The translations under genes were made by a program, and so were the position numbers. The notes below the pieces were generated by a model. It did not search any database and was not told the DNA's origin. It saw only the letters and a list, made by a program, of their open reading frames with translations. Below, piece after piece: positions 1 to 9,843 of a stretch of 64,000 bases of DNA. The DNA lies in contig OY282559.1 in assembly GCA_958295665.1 (NCBI GenBank), positions 270,580,347-270,644,346 of the forward strand, read 5' to 3'. Origin of the DNA: Tipula vernalis (Eukaryota > Arthropoda > Insecta > Diptera > Tipulidae). Each line of letters opens with the position of its first letter. The stretch's first letter is position 1.

Positions 1-176
1 AAAGAGAGAATTATGTTTTTGTGGCTTTAAGTATATTGCACAGGAGCTCACTATATTGTTCGAAATATAATTTGTACACCCAAATAGGTATTTTCTACAC
101 CCAACTAATTTGAATTTTTATTTATTCGATACGAGACGTCTCTATGAAATCTACTATAGTTTTTGGTTCGACTATA

Positions 177-439
177 TATGAGGAGTGTCTGATCAAAAGT
201 GGCTATTTACATTTTCCAAAATGATATTTTTTTTTTCTATCAGGGCAGAATTTTTTAATTGAAATAGACCAAAAGTGGCTATTTCCAGCATGGAACAAAA
301 ATTCCCAATTTCTCTATGAAAAATATTCCTAAAATTCTTGATTTTGGCCAAAACAAGCTATTTACTACAAAAAAGTGATCGAAAGTAAGTAGCAAAAAGT
401 AAGATGTAAATAGCCACTTTTGATCAGACACTCCTCATA
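177..439. mobile_element. 263-bp MITE with perfect terminal inverted repeats, TA target duplication
   Basis: Positions 172-211 and 405-444 are perfect reverse complements (40 bp, starting CTATATATGAGGAGTGTCTG). Taking TA as the target duplication (175-176 and 440-441) gives an element of 263 bp. The motif AAAAGTGGCTATTT recurs inside at about 253-266, a subterminal repeat. No ORF of note. The neighbouring repeat unit at about 598-609 carries the uninterrupted site, and removing the element with one TA gives the same spacing as that copy. Size and TA duplication fit a Tc1/mariner-type MITE; the superfamily is inferred. Confidence 0.8.
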
Positions 440-441
440 TA

Positions 442-700
442 TAGGTCATAAAAGCCAAGGTTTGGGGCACATTATTCAAAAGAAGTTTTTTCGAAACGGA
501 GGATTTGGAATCTTTTTAATGGCCGTTTTGCACTCAAAATATTGAGTATTTTCTATCGCCCATTAACAAGCATTGCCAGAGATTTATCCAAGGTTCGGCT
601 ATATAGTTCATATACTCGTAAGCCATGGTATGGGCAAATTATCAAAAGAAGCTTTTTCGCAACGGAGGATTTGGAATCTTGTTAATGGCTCTTTTATAAA
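442..700 (+). repeat. ~168-bp dispersed tandem repeat, about 1.5 copies
   Basis: Two related units start near 454 and 622 (AAGCCAAGG / AAGCCATGG followed by TATGGGGCA-like sequence, then GGATTTGGAATCTT and GAGTATTTTCTAT). The same units occur in opposite orientation at 5146-5540. The first unit is interrupted upstream by the 177-439 MITE. Confidence 0.7.
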
Positions 701-735
701 CAACAATTTTACTAACTATGGACTATGTAGGCGTC
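701..735 (+). mobile_element. Left piece of a (TCAA)n-tailed retroposon, split by the 736-4800 insertion
   Basis: The stretch TTACTAACTAT..ACTA..TAGGCGTC matches about 43790-43816, where the retroposon is uninterrupted. The remainder of the retroposon resumes at 4801. Confidence 0.7.
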
Positions 736-907
736 GGGAGCGGTACGTAATCCCTCATTTCATAATCTCAGCTACAAAATCTCCTATTTTCTTTAAAATC
801 TTCGAATTACAAATTCTTCTAATTAAAAAATCTCCTAATTACAAAATCTCCTAAAACCCCCTTAAGAGTAATTGTGTTGTTTGGGATGGCAGCGACATTT
901 GGAACAT

Positions 908-963
908 GCGCATACACACACACATACACAGCACACTCTCACACATACACACACACACACACT
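908..963. repeat. (AC)n microsatellite, 5' flank of R1-clade copy 1
   Basis: Interrupted CA/AC dinucleotide run immediately upstream of the first R1-clade element. It is the likely target sequence type of that element. Confidence 0.9.
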
Positions 964-1118
964 CCCAGGTCCGAGTGAGGCGGTATAACCTCTCAAAAAT
1001 CCAGAAGCGTCTTCCCACAGTGGGCAGATCCCTGGTCAGCGTCTGTTCTCTAGGAGGAGCGGCTGCACTCTACCACCTGGCAGTAGGTATAAAATGCTAG
1101 GGTAGGTACACCCGAAAA

Positions 1119-1436
1119 TTGTACTCAATGGTAGGTCTGAAAGAAGTTTGTGTTACGGTGCAGGGGCTCGGAACCCCAGTACCGGCGGTTTTAGGGAGTG
1201 GGCAAGTAGGCTCCCAGCCGTCGAGATCCAGTTACTGCAATGTTGCTTCGGTGGGTCACTTGGCCGAGGTAACAGATAATGCGACAAGGTTCATTAATAC
1301 GGGCGAAGAGGTTTATCTCGCTGACGTCTTCAAAAGGAGTGGTAAAATTCAGAGATCTCTGACAAGGATGACGCCAAATGGCAAAATTGAGCGATCATTG
1401 TCACTTACGTCCCTGTCAGTAGGAAATATCAAGTAG
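1119..1436 (+). CDS. Unrecognised ORF in the 5' part of the R1-clade element
   Basis: A 105-codon open stretch lies before the RT region and within the element boundaries. I see no zinc-knuckle cysteines or other retroelement ORF1 signature, so it may be a decayed piece of ORF1/ORF2 N-terminus or a chance ORF. It ends just before the duplicated CCAGAGTAGGGAAC motif. No function is assigned. Confidence 0.25.
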   Translation: MYSMVGLKEVCVTVQGLGTPVPAVLGSGQVGSQPSRSSYCNVASVGHLAEVTDNATRFINTGEEVYLADVFKRSGKIQRSLTRMTPNGKIERSLSLTSLSVGNIK

Positions 1437-1494
1437 GGAACATGTTCCAGAGTAGGGAACAATAACGGCATATTCCAGAGTAGGGAACAATAAA

Positions 1495-3183
1495 ACTCCT
1501 GGCCCGGACAGCGTTCCGAACATAGCATTGAAGTCGGTTGTCCAAGCGTACCCAAACATCTTCACTGAGGTATACACTGGATGCTTAGTAGAAGGAATCT
1601 TCCCTAGTAAGTGGAAGGAACAAAGGCTAGTATTGTTGCAGAAAGGATACAAACCACCAGGAGAGCCGTCCTCCTATCGCCCAATCTGCTAATTGGACAC
1701 TGAAGCAAGATGTTAGAGAGGATTGTTTGTGACCGGTTGCAGTAAGCTATCGTTACAGCGGGTGACCTGGCAGAACATTAATACGGCTTTCGGAAGGCGC
1801 ACTCGACGGTGGATGCGATAAGGTTCGTGGTAGATACGGCGCAGGGGCAATAGCTGGTTCCAGGTGGTTGCATGGTAGGAAACAGTACTGTGCTGTAGTG
1901 ACTCTGCAAGTAAAGAATGCTTTCAACAAGGAGAATTGGAGCTGCATATTTAACGCACTAACCCAGATGGAAGTACCGACCTACCTATTGAGAGTAGTTG
2001 CGAGCTACTCCAACCAGAGGATCCTCAAGTATAAGACCGAAGATGGGACGAAAATATTCAAGGTAACTGGTGGAGTCCCTCAAGGATCAGTGCTAGGCCC
2101 GACACTCTGGAATGTGATGTACGATGGTGTGCTTCGACTCCCCATACCAATTGAAGCTCGGGTGGTCGGTTTTGCGGACGATATCGCGGTTGTGGTTGTT
2201 GCAAAGCACAGGGAGGAAATCGTGGAAATCTGCAACAGGACGGTCCAACTCATCCAGCAGTGGTTAGTATCGACTGGTCTGCAGCTAGTGGAGCATAAGA
2301 CCGAAGCTGTCCTAATCACTGGCAGGAAAATATTGGAGAGCATAACTTTAGAGGCTGGTGCCAAAAAAATAGTCAGTCAGCCATCCATTAGGTATCTGGG
2401 GGTAACGATTGATTCCAGACTGTCGTACAAGACACATCCCAAATAATGCCGAATACAAGAGGAGCGCGCATGAGCCGTAGAATTCTGCTTGCTAAAGTCG
2501 TAACATCAATACTATTGTATGGCGTACCAATTTGGGCCAACTTATTGGAGAAGATGACCTTTAGGAGAAGAGTGGCAACCGTCCAGAGGATAAGCCCGTT
2601 AAGAGTGTTGTGCGCATACCGAACGGTATCCGATGATGCTGCCTGTGTTCTTGCAGGGATGCCTCCTATTGATGTGCTGGCTAAGGAGTGCCAAACCATG
2701 TATATGCAACGTGAGCAGAGAACAAAAGAAGAAAACTGCAGGATAGCACGGTTTGAGGCCATGACTGCTTGGCAAAGAAGATGGGATGACTCAACCAAAG
2801 TCAGATGGACCCACCGCCTGATTGCATCGATAGAGACGTGGGTGAACAGACGGCATGGAGAAGTGGATTATCACCTAACCCAGTTCCACACCGGTCATGG
2901 TTGCTTCAAAGCATACCTGTATAGGTCTAAAATCGAGGACTCACCTGATTGCCCTACGTGCATGGAAACGCTAGAGACCGCGGAGCATGCGATATTTGAG
3001 TGCCCACGATTCAACGAGGATAGAAGACGCATCGGTGCACTTGGACAGCAGCTAACACCAGATAACATCATGGAATTTATGCTAGAGTCTGAAGAAGGAT
3101 GGAATGCAGTAAGCGTCACTGTATCACGGATTATGAAGGAGTTGAGACGTGTCGAAAGATGCAGAAATGTAGCGAGAAGCTAA
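1495..3183 (+). pseudogene. R1-clade reverse transcriptase, copy 1 (broken)
   Basis: The RT region starts with a TPGPDSVPNIALK-like segment (1495 on, frame 1) and is hit by stops near 1690-1850. It continues as an open segment at 1868-2446 with a NAFN motif, GVPQGSVLGP and the catalytic F-A-D-D box (2171-2182), then at 2446-3183 in another frame. The last part carries the C-terminal zinc-finger-like C-P-x-C...H...C block (DSPDCPTC, then AEHAIFECP) typical of R1-like ORF2. Compared with copy 2 about 20 codons are missing around 2435-2446, where the frame also changes. The protein would copy element RNA into DNA at the target site. Not functional as it stands. Confidence 0.85.
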
Positions 3184-3387
3184 TTCTAGCCAAGTTTAAG
3201 GCAGCCTAGGCTGAGCCTGCCTCTTGAAGTAATACCTAACGGTAGTCCACGGGGCCGAACGGCATAGTTTATCGGGGGTTAGGGTTTGGTCGGTAAGAAT
3301 CCGACACTCTCACATGTTGGGTAATGGTCCGTATGTGAAGCCTATCGAAGGTCCCCCCTCCGTCACAAAAAAACAAAAACAAAAAAG

Positions 3388-3412
3388 AACACACACACAC
3401 ACACAAACATAC
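3388..3412. repeat. (AC)n block between two R1-clade copies
   Basis: Short CA run that serves both as the 3' junction of copy 1 and the 5' junction of the 5'-truncated copy 2. Two insertions into one AC tract explain the tandem arrangement. Confidence 0.8.
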
Positions 3413-4509
3413 GCAGCGGGAAACAATTACTATCCAGGTGGGCAATTCTGAAATCTCTTCCAAACCTTGCATCAAATATTTAGGCATCACGATGGATGCA
3501 AGACTTTCATTCAAGGAGCATATTGAGTACGTGAGCGACAAAGCAACTGTAGTAAATGCCGCTCTTTCACGTTTAATGCCGAATTTGGGGGGACCTAGAC
3601 AGAACCGTCGGAGATTGTTGGCCAGTGTCGTCACAGCCATCTTATTGTACTGTGTTCCTATTTGGGCCGATTCACTGAGAATCAAAGCCTATAGCCGAAA
3701 CATGAATTCAGTATATCGGAGGTGTGCGCTACGAGTCATCTGTGGGTTCCGCACTATATGAGATGTTGCGGCGTATGTGGTAGCGGAGATGACCCCAATT
3801 GCTCTTTTGGCAAAGGAGCGACACCAAATATACCAACACGGAGTCCAAGGAACCAGGTCGATGACTAGAGAGGATCGTAATCTTGTGAGATCAGAAATAA
3901 TTGCTGAATGGCAGCAACAATGGAGCTCATCAGGAAAGAATAGATGGACATACCGTCTCATCCTTCGATTGGCGAGTGGTTAAACCGACGACACGGAGAA
4001 GTTAACTTTTACTTGACGCAGTTGTTGATAGGACACGGTTGGTTTTCGTGCATACTTGCACAGGTTCGGACACGATGATTCACCTGACTGCCCGAGCTGT
4101 ACAGGTATACAGGAGGATGCGGATCATGTGTTATTCATATGTCCGCGATTCGAAGAAAGAAGGAAAGTGCTTGAGAAGACGATGGGGAAACGGCCGACGC
4201 TGGAGAATACAATTGCACTAATGCTGGGTTCGACGGAGCACAGCACTGGTCTGCCGTTTGTAGTTTTGCAGCAGAGGTTCTAATTAAGCTGCGGTGTCTT
4301 GAGCGTGAGAGGAGTCACCAATAGACCAATAGTGAAGAATTATGAATAATTAAATATGAAAGTGCAATAATGCAAATCCCCCCCCCCCCCGAAGTAATAC
4401 TTAACGGTGGTTCCGAGAGGGCTTATGGTCGACGACGGGAGGTGTTTTTTAGTCAGTCAAATCTGACAGCCATATGGTAGATTTTAAATCTTTTTCACCT
4501 AACCACGTA
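3413..4509 (+). pseudogene. R1-clade retrotransposon, copy 2, 5'-truncated and broken
   Basis: Homologous to the C-terminal half of copy 1. IKYLGITMDARLSF at about 3470-3515, the segment LLASVVTAILLYCVPIWAD, then a stop near 3760, further open pieces at 3777-3983, and the C-terminal DSPDCPSC...DHVLFICP zinc-binding block within 4056-4283. It contains the ~20 codons missing from copy 1. The 3' UTR shares GAAGTAATACTTAACGGT with copy 1 and is interrupted by a run of about 14 C at 4378-4391. It ends in a long AC repeat. Confidence 0.8.
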
Positions 4510-4510
4510 A

Positions 4511-4512
<2 letters not shown>

Positions 4513-4568
<56 letters not shown>

Positions 4569-4602
4569 GACAATCAAAGACACACACATACAAACACAAT
4601 CA
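4513..4602. repeat. (AC)n microsatellite, 3' flank of R1-clade copy 2
   Basis: Near-perfect CA run of about 50 bp followed by degenerate CA-rich sequence, bounded on the right by the inverted-repeat arm of the 736-4800 element. Confidence 0.9.
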
Positions 4603-4800
4603 CTTTCCTCCTAATTACAAAATCTCGCATAAAATTTGCCCCATAAATATATGAAATCGCGCTCATTTATTTACAGGGAAAATTTTATGCGAGAATTTGT
4701 AATTAGGAGATTTTGTATTTAGGAGATTTTGTAATGAAGAAATGTTGTAATAGAGGTTTTGTAAAAAAGATTTTGTAATGGGAAATTTCGTACCCAACTC

Positions 4801-4957
4801 GTAGGCGTCTACTGTAACCGGGTCGATTCTATAATACTATAAACATTCTTTTCATATCCTTCGGTATTGTTTTGTGTAATGGGTCTACAGTGGGCCCGGT
4901 GTCATCCGGGAGACAGGTCTGGGTTTTTTCATATACTTCAATAAATCAATCAATCAA
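4801..4957 (+). mobile_element. 3' end of a (TCAA)n-tailed retroposon, copy 1 right piece
   Basis: Begins with TAGGCGTCTACTGTAACCGG, matching 43809 onward, and ends in an AATCAATCAATCAA tail. It is the continuation of 701-735 across the 736-4800 insertion. No coding capacity in this piece. Tetranucleotide tails of this kind are typical of non-LTR retroposons. Confidence 0.7.
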
Positions 4958-5145
4958 CGATATTAATGCCGTATGCCGTATATTATATGATAGTAGATCA
5001 CTTGTGTTACTTAAAACAGATTGTGTAAAAGATGAAAGACGGTTTGTTTTTACTTTTCATTGTGCGAACGGATAATTGATTTGACGTTAAATTTTAGTGC
5101 ATAATAATGTCTGCTAACGAAATTTTGCGATTTCGTTCCACTGCC

Positions 5146-5540
5146 AAGCCTAAATTGGCCCAAATTTCAGGTACGGCTTGTTAATGGGCCACCAAAGGAA
5201 AATACTCAACATTGTAAGTGGAAAACTGCAATTAAGAAAATTCCAAATCTTCCATTTGGAAAAAAATTTCTTCTGGATATTGTACCCTATACCTTGGCTT
5301 ATATGACCTATACAGCCGAACCTTGCCCAAATCTCTAGCATTGCTTGTTATTGGTCCATCAATAGAAAATACTCAATATATTAAGTGCAAAACTGCCATT
5401 AACCAGATTCCAAATCCTCTGTTCGAAAAAAAATTTTCTTCTAAGCTTTACACAGAAAAACTCATTCAGTTACGTTTTAATGGGAATTTAAAACCATTTT
5501 TTTTTGTTTGGAAGTGTTATGTTTGGAATCAATAAATTAT
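5146..5540 (-). repeat. ~168-bp dispersed repeat, about two units in reverse orientation
   Basis: Reverse complement of the units at 442-700. Shared blocks include ATTCCAAATC, GAAAATACTCAA and CAGCCGAACCTTG. The region around 5300 contains an uninterrupted version of the site used by the 177-439 MITE. Confidence 0.7.
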
Positions 5541-5617
5541 GTTTTAATTATTTGTTAGAAACTTAACGGAAAGAAATCACTCAGTTCATTACAATAAGAA
5601 TTTTGTTTTGAGTATTT

Positions 5618-5827
5618 CTAATACATTTCAAACTGCTTTAGATGTTGCAAATTAGTGTGATTCAAATAGCTAGTGGTTCTCGATAGAGCTAGCTTTTCAA
5701 ATATTTTGGCAAAAGCTGAGAGCAAACTAGAAAGATGAAACCAATTGATCAGATTCTTTATTATTTGGGAAAGCTCCGCTGCTATTCTGTTAATCCAGTA
5801 GCCAACGTCTAAACAAGCAAGTGTCAA
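5618..5827 (-). pseudogene. Fragment of a Jockey/CR1-type reverse transcriptase
   Basis: On the minus strand a 69-codon piece contains SLLSAFAKIFEKLALSRTTS followed by HTNLQHLKQF. This matches the conserved N-terminal RT block of Jockey/CR1-like LINEs (the 'RPISLLSALSKIFEKL...' region, with the usual QFGF at its end changed). No other RT motif is found next to it, so it is an isolated fossil. Clade assignment beyond LINE is uncertain. Confidence 0.55.
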
Positions 5828-5829
5828 AC

Positions 5830-7800
5830 TTTGTCCATGATCCCAGAAGCTTCTACTCTAATACTTAAACATAATGTTTATTGATTGGTGCGTTGCGAAA
5901 AATGAAGACAAAATGAAAAATGAATTATAAAAGCTCAATTGGTAATACAAAGTACAACACCACTACTGGTGGCACCTTTATAATCGTTACGTTGAAAAAA
6001 ATTTATTCATATCCCCGGTAAATAAAAAAAAAAAAAAAAATTCGATCAAAAACCAGCATTTCATCATAATTTGAATTATTCAATATTTTCCATTTTCCTT
6101 TTGCAAAAAAAAAAAAAAAAACAAGCGAAAGAACGGAAAATAATTTTCTTGAATTTTTCATTTCGATTATACAACTTTGTGTGATAAAAATTCATTAAAA
6201 GAAATTTTTTCACTTTATATTTTCTTTTAAAGAAAATTTATTTCATCAATTTTTCTTTTTATCTTATTTTTTTTTTCTTTATAAACAAAAACAAAATAAA
6301 CGGGAAAAATGGGAAAACATTTTCTTTGTTTATATTTTGATTAAATTCTGTGTATTTTCTTGTATTTTGTTCGCTTCTGACACAATAAATGCGCGCACAC
6401 ATACATGTACACAATACCGAATGTAAATAAAGAAAATTGAGTTCAATAAAATTGTTTTTTTTTTTCAGTTTTCAAAAGATTTCCACTTTGTTACTCCTTT
6501 GCGAGTTTTCTCTAAAGTAAAATAAAACCTTATAATAGCGTAGAGAGCAACGAAACAAAAACTTAAGGTAATGTACATAACTTATTGGAAAATTAAAAAT
6601 GTGTCCAACAAAAACTGGTTAGTTAGATATGTGGTTTGGTTGTACAATGTCCCTTAGCTCAAAATGTTGTATAAATATTTTCCAATTTAAACTTCAAATG
6701 GTTTGTTTGGAGCGCCTAAATGTGAGCGATAATACTTGGTGGAGAGTATCAACCAAAATCACATTTCTGTTCCACTAATTAGCATAATTATTTGCCTAAA
6801 TCCGTAAGTTGTACGTTTCTACATGGTACTTAGAAAGCAAAACTAAACGTTAACTATTTTTTTTATTTTTTTATTCTTATAATTACGTGACAAATGATTG
6901 ACAATTTTTTTGCAAATTGCGCTTCAACTTTACACAAAGACGAAAACCATAAAAATGTTCATGATTGCAAACTATTAAAGCAGCATAAAAAAAATAAGTT
7001 TATAGTATGTGTACATGTCTGTCTGTCTGTCTATCAATAATAAAAAAAAAATTATAGGCGGAATAGTTTAGTTTATTTTACAACAACAATTTTATAGTTT
7101 AGAATTAGTTAGGTATATAGTAAAAAAAACCCGTACTCTGTCAAATTTTGTATGTTTATGGTGTGGAATCAATATAGATTTGGGTATTAACTGAAATATG
7201 TGTTTCTATATGTGGAGCGAGGTAGAAACATATTTTTGATATGGGGAAATGTTGATTCGAAATTCAGTACATCGTAAGGTTCACACAAAAAACTGGACAG
7301 ATGTTTACAATAAATGGTACAAGCTATCTTAGTGTAATCAACATTGTCGTTTATTTATTTACATCTGAGCTTTGACAATTCTTCTAGTAATTTGTTTGGA
7401 GACGAACAAATGTAATTAAGAAAATTTGTCTAATTTCAATATTTCGAGTCTATTATGGCTGGTATTTTTTATCCATGGGATCCATGAACTGCAACCTTGT
7501 TACATTTAGGAAATTCGAATTTTTCAATTATTTTTATAGTACGCCACTAGATAGAGTGAATTCACTACGATTCATTCGTGCTCATCATAAGGCGAGGGTA
7601 CACAGATCATTAGATTTACTTACTGCTAAAGCGTTAATGTTATTCGCTCCTTGGCACTTGAAACAGAACAGGTTCCTATCAGTGTATCGGTTAGAGAAGT
7701 GGCATTTTATAGGTCAGTCTTTTAAAATCTTTTAAATACAAACGTATTACCAGGTTCGAGTTTTTTCCTTTTTGCATAACATATTATATATTTTTAAAAA
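5830..7800. other. AT-rich stretch without recognised genes
   Basis: Long homopolymer A/T runs and a short GTCTGTCTGTCTGTC run near 7018-7031. The 86-codon ORF at 7475-7735 has no recognisable domain and looks like chance. Confidence 0.5.
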
Positions 7801-7802
7801 AT

Positions 7803-8842
7803 GGAGGTGTGACCAACACACGACTTTCTTTTACGAACAGAGAATTTTGAGAAATTTAATTTTTTTTTTATAATTTTTAAATTTTTTTTTTATTTTAATT
7901 TTTTATTTTTTATTTTTATTTGTTTTTAATTTTTGGAAATATTTTGTAAAGTAGTTTTTTGTAAACCTTATACTTTCTAAGATATTTGCAAAATAAATTT
8001 TCTGGACCAAGGGAGTGGCCACTTCCGGTTAGCCGATTTGGAGTAAAATTCACTGGGACCTCCCAATTTATCAAAAAAGCTTAAATCTGAAGTTTCAGTT
8101 CGATTGGTTAAATCATCTGGGCTGTACAGACGACACAGACAGACTGACAGACTGACAGACAGACACCATTTCGAAACCCACTTTTTACTTTCTTTTACTC
8201 TAGTAAAATAAAGTATAGTAATCATGAAAATTTTGGACCTTGAGATTTTTAGAGATTTATCTGTTTTGAGGTCAACTGGGTCCAAAAAAGTGGGTTCCGA
8301 AATGGTGTCTGTCTGTCTGTCTGTCAGTCTGTCCGTCTGTCAGTCTGTCAGTCTGTCTGTGTCCTCTCCACAGCCCAGATAGTTTAACCAATCGAACTAA
8401 AACTTCAGATTTAAGCTTTTTTGATAAATTGGGAGGTCCCAGTAAATTTTACTCCAAATCGGCTAACCGGAAGTGGCCTCTCCCTTGGTCCAGAAAATTT
8501 ATTTTGCAAATATCTTACAAAGTATAAGATTTACAAAAAACTACTTAATAACAAATGTTTCTAAAAATTAAAAACAAATAAAAATAAAAATAAAAAATTA
8601 AAAAAAAAAAATTAAAAAAAAAAATTAAAAATTTAAAAATTAAAAAAAAATTAAAAAAAAAGTTATTAAAAAAAAATTAAATTTCTCAAAATTCTCTGTT
8701 CGTAAAAGAAAGTCGTGTGTTGGCCACACCTCAATTTTTCGAACTCAGGGAACCTCAAAACAAATAAATCTCTAAAAATCTCAAAATCCAAAATTTTCAT
8801 GATTACTATACTTTATTTTACTAGAGTAAAAGAAAGTAAAAG
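7803..8842 (+). mobile_element. DINE-1/mini-me-like interspersed element (copy A), split by a second copy
   Basis: Copy A runs 7803-8183 and resumes at about 8738-8842. It starts GGAGGTGTGACCAACACACG, passes a conserved CACTTCCGGTTAGCCGATTT block and a short GACA/GACT stutter (8133-8162), then CACCATTTCGAAACCCACTT, and ends with TTTTACTAGAGTAAAAG, a perfect 7-bp-stem hairpin. The same 3' part is at 20541-20668. A microsatellite core plus 3' hairpin is the layout of dipteran DINE-1/mini-me Helitron-like elements; the family call is inferred from that layout. Confidence 0.55.
8184..8737 (-). mobile_element. DINE-1/mini-me-like element (copy B), inserted in copy A in reverse orientation
   Basis: Reverse-complement homologue of copy A with its hairpin end at 8184-8215, a longer GTCT stutter (8303-8362), the GGCTAACCGGAAGTGG block at about 8460, and its 5' end near 8735. 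It sits inside the run of five T that precedes CGGACTCAGG in the uninterrupted copy at 20555. The T run lies on both sides, so a target duplication of up to five bases cannot be told from the element's own terminal A residues. Confidence 0.6.
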
Positions 8843-8848
8843 TTAATA

Positions 8849-9632
8849 CTGTTAAAGTTAGCCGAAAGTTGCCAGCCGAAAGTGAAAAATCGATATTGCA
8901 GATTGTGTTAGTCCAGCCGAAAGTAAAAAAAAATGGCAATGCAGATTGTCTAATCCCAGCCGAAATTAAAATGTCGATAATGCAGATTATGATATAACAT
9001 TCCAGCCAAAAATAAAAAATTTAGTAGTTATCAGACGAAAGTAAATAGGATACATAGATTTAAATAAAAAATTTTATAAATAAATTTACGTGTAAAACTT
9101 TGCATCGTAGAAAATATCGGAAAATCAGAAGACTATACAAAATTGGAATAAAATTAGCCTCTAGAGTATATATCTGAAGCTGAATCGTTCTTATGTGATT
9201 ACTCAATAGCTATCGCAGGAAAGAAATTCAATTCAAGTTTCCCGTGGGAAATCTCGGAAAATTCGATTTTCCAAAATTTTAAATCCCGAGATTTTCCACG
9301 GGAAACTTGAACTTAATTTTTTTCCTGCGATAGCTATTGATAAGTCATATCAATGCAATCCATCTCCAGACATAACACTCTAGAGGCTGATTTTATTTAT
9401 CCTTTTCTTACTTTCGGCTGGAAACATTTTTGAATTTTCCGAGATTTCCCACGGGAAACTTGAACTGAATTTTTTTTCCTGCGATAGCTATTGTTAAGTC
9501 ATATCAATGCAATCCATCTCCAGACATAACACTCTAGAGGCTGATTTATTTTCGGCTGGAATATTAATAACATAATCTTGCATTATCGACTTTTCACTTT
9601 CGGCTGGAAACTTTCGGCTAACTTTAACAGGG
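8849..9632. mobile_element. ~0.78-kb MITE with long terminal inverted repeats, TA target duplication
   Basis: Ends CTGTTAAAGTTAGCCGAAAG (8849) and CTTTCGGCTAACTTTAACAG (ending 9630) are inverted repeats whose arms extend over about 70 bp with repeated CAGCCGAAAGT blocks. TA flanks at 8847-8848 and 9633-9634. The interior holds a palindrome (about 9225-9310, GTTTCCCGTGGGAAATCTCG) and a ~150-bp direct duplication (about 9290-9410 and 9440-9560, including CTCCAGACATAACACTCTAG). No transposase ORF. Likely a mariner-type MITE. Confidence 0.7.
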
Positions 9633-9843
9633 TAAAAAGTTAGGAATTTGGTCGGGAATTAAAATGAAACAATTGCAGGGAAGAAACCGTTACTTTCACA
9701 AAGAGCAGGGTTCTCCGCAAATTGAACGGCGGGGAGATATTTTGACCAATTTATGTGTTCGTTTTTTTACCAAGACAAATACAGACAAACACCCATCGAA
9801 AACATCTCTTTCACCAGTCAGGCGCTAAATAAATTCAGAGAAC

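Larger units (their letters stand above)
964..3390 (+). mobile_element. R1-clade non-LTR retrotransposon, copy 1, in an (AC)n target
   Basis: Sequence between two AC blocks (908-963 and 3388-3412). It has an unrecognised 5' part (964-1490, including an internal duplication of the motif CCAGAGTAGGGAAC), a broken reverse transcriptase region, and a 3' UTR with GAAGTAATACCTAACGGT that recurs in copy 2. Insertion into AC-type microsatellites is a known property of R1-clade families such as Mino and Waldo, and this copy fits that group. Identity to a named family is not established. Confidence 0.7.
736..4800. mobile_element. 4.1-kb inverted-repeat (foldback-like) DNA element with 9-bp target duplication
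   Basis: Left end GGGAGCGGTACGTAATCC and right end (read in reverse) GAGTTGGGTACGAAATTTCC are imperfect inverted repeats. The arms (736-860 and 4605-4800) are built from short repeats of the type CTCCTAATTACAAAATCTC in opposite orientations, and the right arm has an extra internal hairpin (about 4608-4725). GTAGGCGTC flanks it on both sides (727-735 and 4801-4809). The homologous retroposon copy near 43809 has this site unoccupied. A 9-bp duplication would fit a Mutator-like element, but no transposase is present; the interior is (AC)n DNA with R1-clade retrotransposons. Confidence 0.7.

Noticed and set aside
7977..8285. 102-codon minus-strand ORF with SVSLSVCLCRLY
   Set aside because: It spans the GTCT/GACA core and the junction of the two nested DINE-1-like elements.
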